Assembly (NCBI RefSeq): GCF_013106755.1 | Contig: NZ_WHPF01000011.1 | Coordinates: 1 to 64,000, forward strand | Source of the DNA: Limnovirga soli | Lineage (GTDB): Bacteria > Bacteroidota > Bacteroidia > Chitinophagales > Chitinophagaceae | Direction of reading: 5' to 3' | DNA length: 64,000 nt | Position numbers and translations under genes: made by a program | In this document: piece by piece, positions 32,547-41,125 of the stretch | Layout of the letters: every line of letters starts with the position of its first letter | Numbering within the stretch: the stretch's first letter is position 1 | Notes under the pieces: generated by a model | What the model was told of the DNA's origin: nothing | The model's database searches: none | What the model saw: the letters and a program-made list of their open reading frames with translations, nothing else

Positions 32547-33500
32547 TTAAGCGGCTTCTAAGCCATTGTTGGTTTTTAGTTTCTTTTTATTGGCATAGGC
32601 GGCAGCGGCTTCTCTAACCCAGGCGCCCTCGTCCCAGGCGTTTTTGCGGGCTTCTATTCTTTGTTTGTTACAGGGTCCATTTCCTTTCACTACATTCCAG
32701 AATTCGTTCCAGTCAATTTCACCAAAATCATAATGTTGCCGGCTTTCATTCCATTTAAGGTCGGGGTCGGGCAATGTCATACCCAATACTTTTACCTGTT
32801 CAGCAATCATATCAATAAATTTCTGGCGCAGCTCATCGTTGCTCATGCGCTTAATTTTCCATTTCATGCTTTGATCGGAGTGGGTAGATTCACCATCCCT
32901 GGGGCCAAACATCATTAGCGATGGCCACCACCAGCGGTTAATAGCATCCTGGCACATGGCTTTTTGTTCAGCTGTGCCACGCGATAAAACCAGCAAAATT
33001 TCAAATCCCTGGCGTTGATGAAAACTTTCTTCCCGGCATATACGCACCATGGCACGGGCATAAGGGCCGTAACTGGTTCTGCACAACATTACCTGATTAA
33101 TAATGGCAGCCCCATCTACCAGCCAACCAATGGCACCCATATCGGCCCAGCTGGTGGTAGGATAATTAAAAATGGAGCTATATTTAGCCTTACCGCTATG
33201 CAAATCATTAATCGTTTCTTCCCGCGAGGTGCCAAGGGTTTCAGCAGCTGAGTACAGGTATAAACCATGGCCGGCTTCATCCTGCACTTTGGCAATTAAA
33301 ATTGCTTTGCGTTTTAACGATGGTGCACGGCTTATCCAGTTGCCTTCGGGCAGCATACCTACAATTTCGCTATGGGCATGCTGGCTAATTTGCCTAACCA
33401 GATTTTTACGGTAGGCATCCGGCATCCAGTCGCGTGGTTCTATTTTTATTTCTTCCTCAATTTTGTCAAGGAAAACTTTTTCAAGATCATGTATTTGCAT
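32547..33500 (-). CDS. paaA: Phenylacetyl-CoA epoxidase catalytic subunit PaaA
   Basis: 317 aa. It carries the di-iron site that epoxidises the phenylacetyl-CoA ring in the aerobic hybrid pathway. Iron-binding helices show [26 protein letters not shown] (EAGH, about 70-89) and [13 protein letters not shown] near 153. Length fits the family. First gene of paaABCD; upstream is a 466-bp divergent gap to ileS with two inverted family A repeats. Confidence 0.95.
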   Translation of the reverse strand: MQIHDLEKVFLDKIEEEIKIEPRDWMPDAYRKNLVRQISQHAHSEIVGMLPEGNWISRAPSLKRKAILIAKVQDEAGHGLYLYSAAETLGTSREETINDLHSGKAKYSSIFNYPTTSWADMGAIGWLVDGAAIINQVMLCRTSYGPYARAMVRICREESFHQRQGFEILLVLSRGTAEQKAMCQDAINRWWWPSLMMFGPRDGESTHSDQSMKWKIKRMSNDELRQKFIDMIAEQVKVLGMTLPDPDLKWNESRQHYDFGEIDWNEFWNVVKGNGPCNKQRIEARKNAWDEGAWVREAAAAYANKKKLKTNNGLEAA

Positions 33501-33570
33501 ACAATTTATTTTGTCAGCGGTTACTAAATTATCAATATTTACGCAAATGGGCGGTTCACTGTTTTATGTG

Positions 33571-33640
33571 CCAGGCTTTTATAGCCCTATTCATCGCCTC
33601 TTGCGTCGCACTCTTGTGCAATTGGAACCATATTGAGCTA
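33571..33640 (-). repeat. Family A hairpin repeat, copy A9
   Basis: Distal CCAGGC, core TTGCGTCGCACTCTTGTGC (33601-33619). It is paired in inverted orientation with copy A10. Confidence 0.75.
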
Positions 33641-33685
33641 AAAAGCTATTTATACTTACTCTTTGCCGCTTTTGCTGCCACCTTT

Positions 33686-33740
33686 GTTGCAGTACAAGTG
33701 TGCGACGCAAGTGTGCACCATTAAACTTCAAAAGCCAGGT
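33686..33740 (+). repeat. Family A hairpin repeat, copy A10
   Basis: GTACAAGTGTGCGACGCAAG core (33692-33711), with TTGC/GCAA flanks and distal AAAGCCAGG. The distal block mirrors that of A9. Confidence 0.75.
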
Positions 33741-33921
33741 TCAAAAACTCAAATAATAGCTTTCATCTCGGCGCTAACATTTGTTAGCAATGTAAATATA
33801 CTTACTAGCCCCGCAGTTTACAGTGCTGTGTTGAAGTTTAAGGTATAATTTATGCCTTTTTGCCCTTTTGCGGCAGGTTTTGGTATCGATTATCTTGTTT
33901 AATTGGCTGCGCTATATTTAT

Positions 33922-33929
33922 TAACTTTG
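33922..33929 (+). promoter_or_regulatory. Bacteroidetes -7 box of ileS
   Basis: TAACTTTG matches TAnnTTTG; a TTG lies at 33903-33905 with a 16-bp gap, slightly short of the usual spacing. It is 38 bp upstream of the ileS start. Confidence 0.5.
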
Positions 33930-33966
33930 CAGCCTTTAAAATTTAGGAACATTAAGTGCGAAGGTT

Positions 33967-36900
33967 ATGAGTGCAACATACAGAGAGTTTTCAGGATTGA
34001 ACCTGCCGGCAATAGAACAGGAAATATTGGCCAAATGGAACCGGGAGCAGGCTTTTGAACTAAGCGTATCGCTTAGGGAAGGTGCCACACCCTTTGTGTT
34101 TTATGAAGGGCCACCCAGTGCCAATGGTATGCCCGGTATTCACCACGTAATTTCCCGTACGCTAAAGGATATGGTGTGCCGTTATAAAACCATGCAGGGT
34201 TTTCAGGTAAAACGTAAAGGTGGCTGGGATACGCATGGATTGCCAGTTGAGCTGGGTGTTGAAAAAGAATTGGGTATTACCAAGGAAGATATTGGCAAAA
34301 AAATATCGGTTGAAGAGTACAATCAAAAGTGCAGAGAAGCCGTACTGCGCTATAAAGACAAATGGGATGAAATAACCATGAAAATGGGTTATTGGGTTGA
34401 TTTAAATGACCCCTATATTACTTTTGAAAACAACTATATTGAAACGCTCTGGTGGATTTTAAGTCAGCTTTATAAAAAAGGCTTGCTATACCAAAGTGTT
34501 AGTATACAACCGTATTCGCCGGCTGCAGGCACCGGTTTAAGCTCTCATGAATTAAACCAGCCCGGTACTTATAAGGATGTAAAAGATACCAGTGCAGTGG
34601 CCATGTTTAAAGTAGTAGAGAATGAGCAAAGCCGCTTTTTATTTGATGTTGCCAAGGATTCAGAACTGTTTTTTCTGGCCTGGACAACCACGCCTTGGAC
34701 CTTACCATCCAACCTGGGTTTAACTGTAGGCCCCAATATTGATTATGTGCTGGTTAAAACTTTTAATCCCTATACTCATTTACCCGTTACGGTTATACTT
34801 GCAAAAGCTTTATTGGGCAAATATTTTAAGGAAGAAGGAGAAAATGGCGATTTTGAAAATTATAACGAAACAGTTAAACTGTTGCCATGGTCAATACTTC
34901 ACCAATGCAAAGGTGCAGATTTGGAAGGTTGCCGTTACGAGCAATTAATGCCTTATGAAGCCAATAGTGCCGCCAATGCCGGTGGCGACCCTTTTAGAAT
35001 TATATCTGGTGATTTTGTAACCACCGAAGATGGTACCGGTATTGTGCACACCGCCCCGGCTTTTGGAGCAGATGACTATAAAGTGGGTAAAAAATATGGA
35101 ATTGGTATTTTAACCATGGTTGACCGCCAGGGCAAATTTGTAGATGGTTTGGGTGAGTTTAGCAATCGTTATGTAAAAAACTATAAAGATGATCCGGCCT
35201 ATGTTGATGTGAATGTGGATATATGCGTGAAACTAAAAAAAGAGAACAGGGCATTTAAAGTTGAGAAATACGAACATAGCTACCCACATTGCTGGAGAAC
35301 AGATAAACCCATTCTTTATTATCCGCTGGATGCATGGTTTATAAAAACTACCGCCTTAAAAGATAGAATGGTAGAATTAAATAAAACCATAAACTGGAAA
35401 CCCAAATCAACCGGCGAAGGCCGTTTTGGCAATTGGTTAGAGAATATGGTAGACTGGAACCTGAGCCGCAGCCGGTTTTGGGGCACCCCATTACCTGTAT
35501 GGCGCAGCGAGGATGGAAGTGAAGAAACTTGTATTGGTTCCATAGAAGAACTAAATGAAGGCATACGTGAAGCCAGTAAAGTTTTGGGTGGCGATGTAAA
35601 CAAAAACTATTTACACGAGGGGATTTTGGATTTACATAAACCTTTTGTAGATGATATTATTCTGGTAAGTGCTACTGGTAAACCCATGAAAAGGGTGCCA
35701 GACCTGATAGATGTTTGGTTTGATAGTGGCGCAATGCCCTATGCCCAATGGCATTATCCTTTTGAAAATAAAGATCTGGTAGATAAAGGTGCTGCCTTTC
35801 CTGCAGATTTTATTTGTGAAGGGGTAGACCAAACCCGTGGTTGGTTTTATACATTACACACACTGGCAGTATTATTATTTGATAGCGTTGCTTATAAATC
35901 TGTTGTATCCAATGGCTTGGTGTTGGATAAGAACGGCAATAAAATGAGTAAACGCCTGGGGAATGTGGTAAACCCGTTTGAAACTATTGAAAAATTTGGC
36001 GCAGATGCCACCCGTTGGTACCTGATTACCAATGCTTCTCCCTGGGATAACCTGAAATTTGATATGGATGGTATTAAAGAGGTACAACGCAAATTCTTTG
36101 GTACCCTGTATAATACCTATCAGTTTTTTGCTTTATATGCCAATGTAGATGGTTTTTCATTTGCTGAAACTTATATACCGGTGAGAGACAGGCCCGAAAT
36201 AGACCGTTGGATATTATCATCCCTAAATACCCTGATACAAAAAGTAACAGCCTATATGGATGATTACGAGCCTACGCTGGCCGGCAGGGCGGTAGAATCT
36301 TTTGTGGATGAGCAGCTAAGTAACTGGTATGTGCGTTTATGCCGCCGCCGTTTTTGGAAAGGGGAATATGAACATGATAAAATCTGTGCGTATCAAACCC
36401 TGTACGAATGTCTTGAAACAGTAGTTAGGCTTATTGCACCTATTTCACCATTTTTTAGTGATGCTGTTTTTAATAACCTGAATGAGGGCACTAAACGATT
36501 TACTGCAGCCTCTATACACCATGTACAATTTCCGGTAGCCGATGCTACCGTGATTGACAACTTATTAGAAGAAAGGATGCAACTGGCACAGGATGCTTCT
36601 TCGCTGGTATTATCGCTGCGCAAAAAGGTAAATATTAAAGTTCGCCAGCCATTACAGAAAGTGTTGATTCCGGTTTTAAATCCAGATATGAAAATTCAGC
36701 TGGAAAAGGTAGAAGACCTGCTGAAGGCGGAAGTAAACGTGAAGGAAATTGCCTATATCACCGAAACTGAGGGCTTTATCAAAAAGAAAATAAAGGCCAA
36801 CTTTAAATCGCTTGGAGCTAAACTGGGCGGTAAAATGAAAGCGGCCAATGCAGCCATTGTCGCTTTTACACAACATGAAATAGCCGCCATTGAAAAAGAT

Positions 36901-37305
36901 GGCTCCATAAATATCACTATCGACAATGAACCTATTGCTATTTCTATTGCTGATGTAGAAATAGCTGCAGAAGATATTCCAGGCTGGAGCGTAGCTTCCA
37001 AAGGCAGCCTAACCGTTGCGCTTGATATAATTATTAGTGAAGCACTTAAAATGGAAGGAGATGCCCGTGAGTTTGTAAATCGTGTACAAAATATTAGAAA
37101 AGAGAATGGTTTTGATTTAACAGACCGTATATTCGTAGAAATGCTTGAATACGGCGCTATCATGCCGTCCATTAATGAATTTAAAAACTATATTTGCGCG
37201 GAAATTTTAGCTGATGACCTTGTTTGGGTTACTAAAATGGAGGATAGTACCGAAATTGAGGTTAATGAAATGCTTTTACAAGTGCGAGTAACAAAAAAAC
37301 GCTAA
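33967..37305 (+). CDS. ileS: Isoleucyl-tRNA synthetase
   Basis: 1112 aa, within the range of Bacteroidetes/eukaryote-like IleRS. The HIGH-type signature GPPSANGMPGIHHVISR is at 49-65 and the KMSKS-type NGNKMSKRLGNVVNPF near 657-672; between them are the editing (CP1) domain with WTTTPWTLPSNLGLT (about 238-252) and the WDTHGLPVE motif near 88. The C-terminal anticodon-binding region includes ESFVDEQLSNWYVRLCRRRFW. Cytoplasmic, essential. It is followed 4 bp later by a DksA-like gene, a pairing typical of the phylum. Confidence 0.96.
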   Translation: MSATYREFSGLNLPAIEQEILAKWNREQAFELSVSLREGATPFVFYEGPPSANGMPGIHHVISRTLKDMVCRYKTMQGFQVKRKGGWDTHGLPVELGVEKELGITKEDIGKKISVEEYNQKCREAVLRYKDKWDEITMKMGYWVDLNDPYITFENNYIETLWWILSQLYKKGLLYQSVSIQPYSPAAGTGLSSHELNQPGTYKDVKDTSAVAMFKVVENEQSRFLFDVAKDSELFFLAWTTTPWTLPSNLGLTVGPNIDYVLVKTFNPYTHLPVTVILAKALLGKYFKEEGENGDFENYNETVKLLPWSILHQCKGADLEGCRYEQLMPYEANSAANAGGDPFRIISGDFVTTEDGTGIVHTAPAFGADDYKVGKKYGIGILTMVDRQGKFVDGLGEFSNRYVKNYKDDPAYVDVNVDICVKLKKENRAFKVEKYEHSYPHCWRTDKPILYYPLDAWFIKTTALKDRMVELNKTINWKPKSTGEGRFGNWLENMVDWNLSRSRFWGTPLPVWRSEDGSEETCIGSIEELNEGIREASKVLGGDVNKNYLHEGILDLHKPFVDDIILVSATGKPMKRVPDLIDVWFDSGAMPYAQWHYPFENKDLVDKGAAFPADFICEGVDQTRGWFYTLHTLAVLLFDSVAYKSVVSNGLVLDKNGNKMSKRLGNVVNPFETIEKFGADATRWYLITNASPWDNLKFDMDGIKEVQRKFFGTLYNTYQFFALYANVDGFSFAETYIPVRDRPEIDRWILSSLNTLIQKVTAYMDDYEPTLAGRAVESFVDEQLSNWYVRLCRRRFWKGEYEHDKICAYQTLYECLETVVRLIAPISPFFSDAVFNNLNEGTKRFTAASIHHVQFPVADATVIDNLLEERMQLAQDASSLVLSLRKKVNIKVRQPLQKVLIPVLNPDMKIQLEKVEDLLKAEVNVKEIAYITETEGFIKKKIKANFKSLGAKLGGKMKAANAAIVAFTQHEIAAIEKDGSINITIDNEPIAISIADVEIAAEDIPGWSVASKGSLTVALDIIISEALKMEGDAREFVNRVQNIRKENGFDLTDRIFVEMLEYGAIMPSINEFKNYICAEILADDLVWVTKMEDSTEIEVNEMLLQVRVTKKR

Positions 37306-37309
37306 GCGT

Positions 37310-38215
37310 ATGGCTACCAAAAAACCTGTGGCAAAAAAAGCTGCAAAAGCTGCCGTTAAAGTGTCTACATCTAAACAAGTAGTTAAACCGGCTGCAAAAG
37401 CAGCACCAGCAAAAAAAGCTGCCCCGGCAAAAGCAGCCCCTGTAAAAGCTGCGCCTCCTAAAAAAGCCGCAGCCAAGGTTGTTACCCCAGTAAAAAAGGC
37501 CGCATCAAAAGCTGCCCCGGTTAGCAAGGTAGCTGCTGCCAAACCAGCACCTGCTAAAGCAGCACCAGCAAAAAAAGCACCTGCCAAGCCAGCTAAAGTG
37601 GAAAAAGTAGAGCAAACAAAAGTTGTAAAAAAACAAGAAACACCTGTGCCAAAAAAAGTAGAGACAGCAAAAACATCAGAAGTAAAGCCGGTAGCAAAAG
37701 CAAAACCTGCTAAACAAGAACCTATTAAAGAGGTGAAAATCCCAAAAACAACCGTTAAAACCAGCGTACCTTACGAGCCAGTATACACCCCCCTGGAAAA
37801 AAGGGTAGAAAATACAAAGCCAAGCGAACCTTTGGTAAGATATAGTGATGGTGACTTAAACGATTTCAGAGACCTGATTAATAAAAAAATGGAAGCCGCC
37901 AAAAAGGAACTGGCTTATTTGCAGGGTCTTATTACGCGGAAAGACGATATGGGAAGCGATGATAACGATAACCGTTATATGACAATGGAAGACGGTAGCA
38001 TGAGCATGGAAAGAGAACAACTTAGCCAAATGGCCAGCCGCCAGATAACCTATATAGATCATTTGGAAAAAGCCATTATCAGAATTGAAAATAAAACCTA
38101 TGGTATTTGCCGCGTAACAGGTAAACTAATTGACAAAGCCCGTTTACGTGCTGTACCACATGCCACATTAAGTTTAGAAGCAAAGCTTGGTTTGGTAAAA
38201 TCAGTTGAACAATAG
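37310..38215 (+). CDS. TraR/DksA-like protein with a histone H1-like N-terminal tail
   Basis: 301 aa, about twice the usual length. Residues 1-145 are almost only Lys, Ala and Pro in PAKAAPAKKAPAK-type repeats, resembling the C-terminal tail of histone H1 and the HU-like proteins. The DksA-like part (about 170-301) has a coiled-coil helical hairpin (DLNDFRDLINKKMEAAKKEL and ASRQITYIDHLEKAI) and the YGICRVTGKLI finger, in which only one of four zinc cysteines remains. It is 4 bp after ileS and ends at a strong terminator. It may bind DNA and/or RNA polymerase; both are inferences. Confidence 0.85.
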   Translation: MATKKPVAKKAAKAAVKVSTSKQVVKPAAKAAPAKKAAPAKAAPVKAAPPKKAAAKVVTPVKKAASKAAPVSKVAAAKPAPAKAAPAKKAPAKPAKVEKVEQTKVVKKQETPVPKKVETAKTSEVKPVAKAKPAKQEPIKEVKIPKTTVKTSVPYEPVYTPLEKRVENTKPSEPLVRYSDGDLNDFRDLINKKMEAAKKELAYLQGLITRKDDMGSDDNDNRYMTMEDGSMSMEREQLSQMASRQITYIDHLEKAIIRIENKTYGICRVTGKLIDKARLRAVPHATLSLEAKLGLVKSVEQ

Positions 38216-38237
38216 TATTGTAAATTTTTTTTATAAA

Positions 38238-38275
38238 AGAAAGGCTACCTATACTGGTAGCCTTTCTTTTTTTAT
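38238..38275 (+). terminator. Terminator of the ileS-DksA-like operon
   Basis: AGAAAGGCTACC (38238-38249) and GGTAGCCTTTCT (38256-38267) make a perfect 12-bp stem with a 6-nt loop, then T7. It lies 22 bp after the stop. Confidence 0.88.
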
Positions 38276-38307
38276 GAGAATTTTTTTGAAGTCAGCATTA
38301 GTTCAAT

Positions 38308-38366
38308 GGGCATCGCCGCTTGCCACGCTCGGTTCAAGGTTCCACTTTTATGGCAGCAAAGGCAAG
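38308..38366 (-). repeat. Family B hairpin repeat, copy B3
   Basis: GGCATCGCCGCTTGC, then CACGCTCGGTTCAAGG. TTGCCA and TGGCAGCAA, with outer GCC/GGC, form the stem. Confidence 0.75.
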
Positions 38367-38408
38367 TATCAGGCTATATAATAAAAAACAACCTGCAATT
38401 CTTACTTG

Positions 38409-39263
38409 CTATGGTAGTTCAAAACTGTCGCCGCTGCTGTAAATACTAAACTGTACATCATTGAATTTTATAATACCGTTGGCCAGCACTTTTAAGTTTT
38501 TTGGCTGTACAAAACGAATTACCTGACTTTCACCTGTAACAGTAATTTTTTTCTGGTGTACAATTATTGCGGTGGCTTCGTCAATTCCAATAAAGTTATA
38601 GGTTGGAAAGGCGGCCAGCGCCGACAATAACCTGTTATATCGGCTGCGCACAATAAAGTGCTGGTCTACAATTACTGAATCTAATAAACCCAATCCTTCG
38701 GCTATTTCAATATTCTTGTCAATTAACACGTCAAAAGTGGCACTATAACTGGTATCGCCCAGTAAATGGTTGCCGGTAATCATTTTTTTACTCATTACGG
38801 CTGCACCTGCACTGGTACCGGCAATGGTAGCACCGGCCTGGTAAGCATTATGTATAGCTGTATAAATGGGTGTATGCAACACAATATTCATAAACCGGGT
38901 TTGGTCGCCACCGGTAATAAATATTAGTTTGGCATGGGCCAAAGAATCTAACCACTGGGTATTATTCGCACTTTCTTTTGTAAAATTTATGTTGGCAATA
39001 GTGTTTTTACATAAACGCTGCATTTGCTTGGCAAAGTACCAGTATGAGGTATCGGGTTCGGCACCAGACATAGGTAATACTACCATATAATCATTTGTAC
39101 CCAGTTTTGAAGTGGCTAACATGGTGTTCATTAATTCATCTGAACGGTTGCCGCCGCCTATAATAAATAAATTGCCTTTGGGTATTTTTTGCTGGCCAAA
39201 AGAAATTACAGGTAATACAACTAATAGGAATAGTAATAAAAACAAGCTTGATTTTATTTGCAT
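38409..39263 (-). CDS. Cyanophycinase-like peptidase S51
   Basis: 284 aa. A signal peptide (1-23, ending ISFGQ) is followed by an S51 fold: GNLFIIGGGNRSDELMN near 30, IFITGGDQTRFM near 115, and the nucleophile motif GTSAGAAVMSKKMITG (about 147-162) with the catalytic Ser. Family members hydrolyse cyanophycin or other peptides with Asp-linked residues. The signal peptide suggests a periplasmic or secreted role against external polymer. No cyanophycin synthetase gene is seen in the window. It is codirectional with the CAP gene 158 bp upstream, with a family A repeat between. Confidence 0.85.
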   Translation of the reverse strand: MQIKSSLFLLLFLLVVLPVISFGQQKIPKGNLFIIGGGNRSDELMNTMLATSKLGTNDYMVVLPMSGAEPDTSYWYFAKQMQRLCKNTIANINFTKESANNTQWLDSLAHAKLIFITGGDQTRFMNIVLHTPIYTAIHNAYQAGATIAGTSAGAAVMSKKMITGNHLLGDTSYSATFDVLIDKNIEIAEGLGLLDSVIVDQHFIVRSRYNRLLSALAAFPTYNFIGIDEATAIIVHQKKITVTGESQVIRFVQPKNLKVLANGIIKFNDVQFSIYSSGDSFELP

Positions 39264-39370
39264 AATCAGGATTTTAAAGAATGATTAATGCAAATGTAAG
39301 TAGTGGCTATATAGGTTTTATAGAATCTATATAGTTAGGTTTTTTGTATAGAAAGCCGCCTTTTGTGATA

Positions 39371-39423
39371 CAGTACAAGAGTGCGACGCAAGTGATGCCT
39401 CATTGAAAAACTATCGCCAGGCT
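39371..39423 (+). repeat. Family A hairpin repeat, copy A11
   Basis: GTACAAGAGTGCGACGCAAG (39373-39392), GTGATGCC and the distal GCCAGGCTA, whose last bases form the stop codon of the CAP gene. Confidence 0.75.
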
Positions 39424-40078
39424 AATAATAAAAATCCATAACGGCATTGGTACCATAGGTTTTATGCGGCTGAATAGACACGCCTATGGCGGTGTAATCG
39501 CCCAGGCAAATATACCGGTGGCCTAATGAGGCTACGCCGTCATCTATCAATAGCGCCATAATAATATCGAGTGGATTGCTATATCCATAATCGCAACACT
39601 CACCATAAAAATGTTTTAATTGCTCGCATTTATCGGTGTCTCTGGTATGGCCTGTATACCCTGTTAAACCTGAATTATAGGCATGGCACTGGGCACTTAC
39701 ATAACACAAAGAGTCGGGCGCCAAAATTTTAAGTGGTTGCAGTTTACTCATGGTATCTACCAGCGAAGTATAATAATTGGAGTTTTTTAGATACCCCTTA
39801 TTATTGATAATGGGGTATTTGGCTACCACCGTTTTACAAAAAAGCTTTGGATTAATACGTGCCAGGTTTAGAATATAAATAAGTTCTTTTTCAGATGCAC
39901 TGAGGTATTTTGCATTTTTGGCAGTATTACAAACAGCATATTTGGCATTATTCCATTCTTCGCCATAGGCACTTAATGGAGAAATAGCGAGGGCCGGAGG
40001 CTTTGGTGAAAAACTGCTAACAATTAACAAGGTCGTTAGTACAAATACGGAAAATACTAATTTTTTATACAGGTACAT
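39422..40078 (-). CDS. Secreted CAP (SCP/PR1-like) domain protein
   Basis: 218 aa from the ATG at 40078, which gives a signal peptide (MYLYKKLVFSVFVLTTLLI; up to about 22). An ATG at 40108 is the alternative. A CAP-like fold follows (about 60-218): EKELIYILNLARINPKLFC, CHAYNSGLTGYTGHTRD with His candidates, and LIDDGVASLGHRYICLGDYTAIGVSIQ. The region is Cys-rich (about eight Cys), suggesting disulfides. Probably periplasmic or extracellular; ligand unknown. Its stop codon lies in a family A repeat. Confidence 0.8.
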   Translation of the reverse strand: MYLYKKLVFSVFVLTTLLIVSSFSPKPPALAISPLSAYGEEWNNAKYAVCNTAKNAKYLSASEKELIYILNLARINPKLFCKTVVAKYPIINNKGYLKNSNYYTSLVDTMSKLQPLKILAPDSLCYVSAQCHAYNSGLTGYTGHTRDTDKCEQLKHFYGECCDYGYSNPLDIIMALLIDDGVASLGHRYICLGDYTAIGVSIQPHKTYGTNAVMDFYY

Positions 40079-40160
40079 ACTGCAGGGTTTTGTGTAATTA
40101 GTACGCATTTAAAGGGTAATTATTGCCCGATTGTATGGGATAGGATATTTTTTAACAAAA

Positions 40161-40394
40161 TCATTTTTTCTTTAAGGGGGTTAGTAAATAGTCAAGGCCG
40201 TTTAGTTTTATTTCGTACATCGTTGCCAGTAAAACACCAATTCTGCCTTTTGGAAAGCCTTTACGCTGGTGCCATTCTAAATAGTACACGGGTATATTAC
40301 AAATAAGCGTGTCCTTATACTTACCAAATGGCATTTTAACAGATACCAGCTCTAATAAAAGGCCCGCATCGGGCATGGGTAATGGTAATGACAT
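40161..40394 (-). CDS. DUF3820 family small protein
   Basis: 77 aa, family length. The domain is recognised by VKMPFGKYKDTLICNIPVYYLEWHQRKGFPKGRIGVLLATMYEIKLNGL (read in pieces, 19-67), with the MPFGKYK signature. DUF3820 proteins are often described as putative quorum-sensing-regulated or nucleic-acid-linked, but no function is established. Cytoplasmic. It is 82 bp upstream of the CAP gene, same strand. Confidence 0.85.
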   Translation of the reverse strand: MSLPLPMPDAGLLLELVSVKMPFGKYKDTLICNIPVYYLEWHQRKGFPKGRIGVLLATMYEIKLNGLDYLLTPLKKK

Positions 40395-40654
40395 ATTGCT
40401 AAGAATGTATAAGTGCTGGTATATTGTTGTAGTGCCAAATATAATACTCCCTTGCCTTTTTGGTTACAAAGCCTGTTAAGAATTAAAATACCTGCAAGCT
40501 TTTGCCGCTACATGCCTTGTATAGCTTACCTTTGTGGTTCTTGGCTATATGATGTAAGGCATATTCGCACTATTACAAGTGACAATTACACGTTCATCTG
40601 TTTTATTACTTTGGCCTTTTTTACAGGAATTAATTCCATCTAAAATAAAATATT

Positions 40655-41014
40655 ATGTATACAACAACCTGGAGCAAGTATCTGCCCGTGATTAGGATTC
40701 TTTTGAAGCGATCAGTAACTGAAGCGCAAACATTATCTCTTAACAGAATTGATTTTGAAAGAGCCGGCAGTGGCCGTAAAGCAGGTTATAAATTTACCAT
40801 CGAGTTTACAAAGGGTAAAGTGGCTAATTTAATCAGTAGTTCACTATTGGCCAGCGATTTGGCAACTGTAATGCTTGCCGATGAAATTATTTTCCAGTTA
40901 ATACAGGAAAACAATTACGAAATATCTCTAAATACCCGTTTTCAACTTAGTTTAAAACATTGCGGTAAAATAAATGCCCCGGAAATAGCTGAAGAAGAAG
41001 CTATGCCTGCATAA
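40655..41014 (+). CDS. Conserved-looking hypothetical protein
   Basis: 119 aa with no signal peptide. It is basic at the N-terminus (WSKYLPVIRILLKRS) with an amphipathic centre including AGSGRKAGYKFTIEFTKGKVAN, and it ends in an acidic tail. No family recognised. The ATG at 40655 is the first and only good start. An intrinsic terminator at 41034-41087 immediately follows it, which supports a real transcription unit. It lies between a DUF3820 gene (divergent) and the nucleoid-associated protein gene (convergent). Confidence 0.7.
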   Translation: MYTTTWSKYLPVIRILLKRSVTEAQTLSLNRIDFERAGSGRKAGYKFTIEFTKGKVANLISSSLLASDLATVMLADEIIFQLIQENNYEISLNTRFQLSLKHCGKINAPEIAEEEAMPA

Positions 41015-41033
41015 GATATACAAGTACAAGTGC

Positions 41034-41087
41034 AAAGCACCAATAGAAACATTACATGATATTTCTTTTGGTGCTTTTATTTTTTAA
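41034..41087 (+). terminator. Intrinsic terminator of the 119-aa gene
   Basis: AAAGCACCAA (41034-41043) pairs with TTGGTGCTTT (41068-41077), with inner AGAAA/TTTCT pairing, then TATTTTTT. It is also placed to terminate the convergent nucleoid-protein gene. Confidence 0.82.
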
Positions 41088-41125
41088 AAATGGTCGGTTA
41101 AAGCCCATTACGGGTGATTATTAGA

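Larger units (their letters stand above)
33501..33966. other. Divergent gap paaA/ileS with an inverted pair of family A repeats
   Basis: 466 bp. It contains family A copies in opposite orientation (33571-33640 and 33686-33740) and a promoter-like box for ileS (33922-33929). Near paaA, a TAATTTAG on the minus strand is one base off the -7 consensus. Confidence 0.6.

Noticed and set aside
37276-37587. Ala/Gly-rich open frame on minus
   Set aside because: It is the antisense shadow of the Lys/Ala repeat tail of the DksA-like gene.
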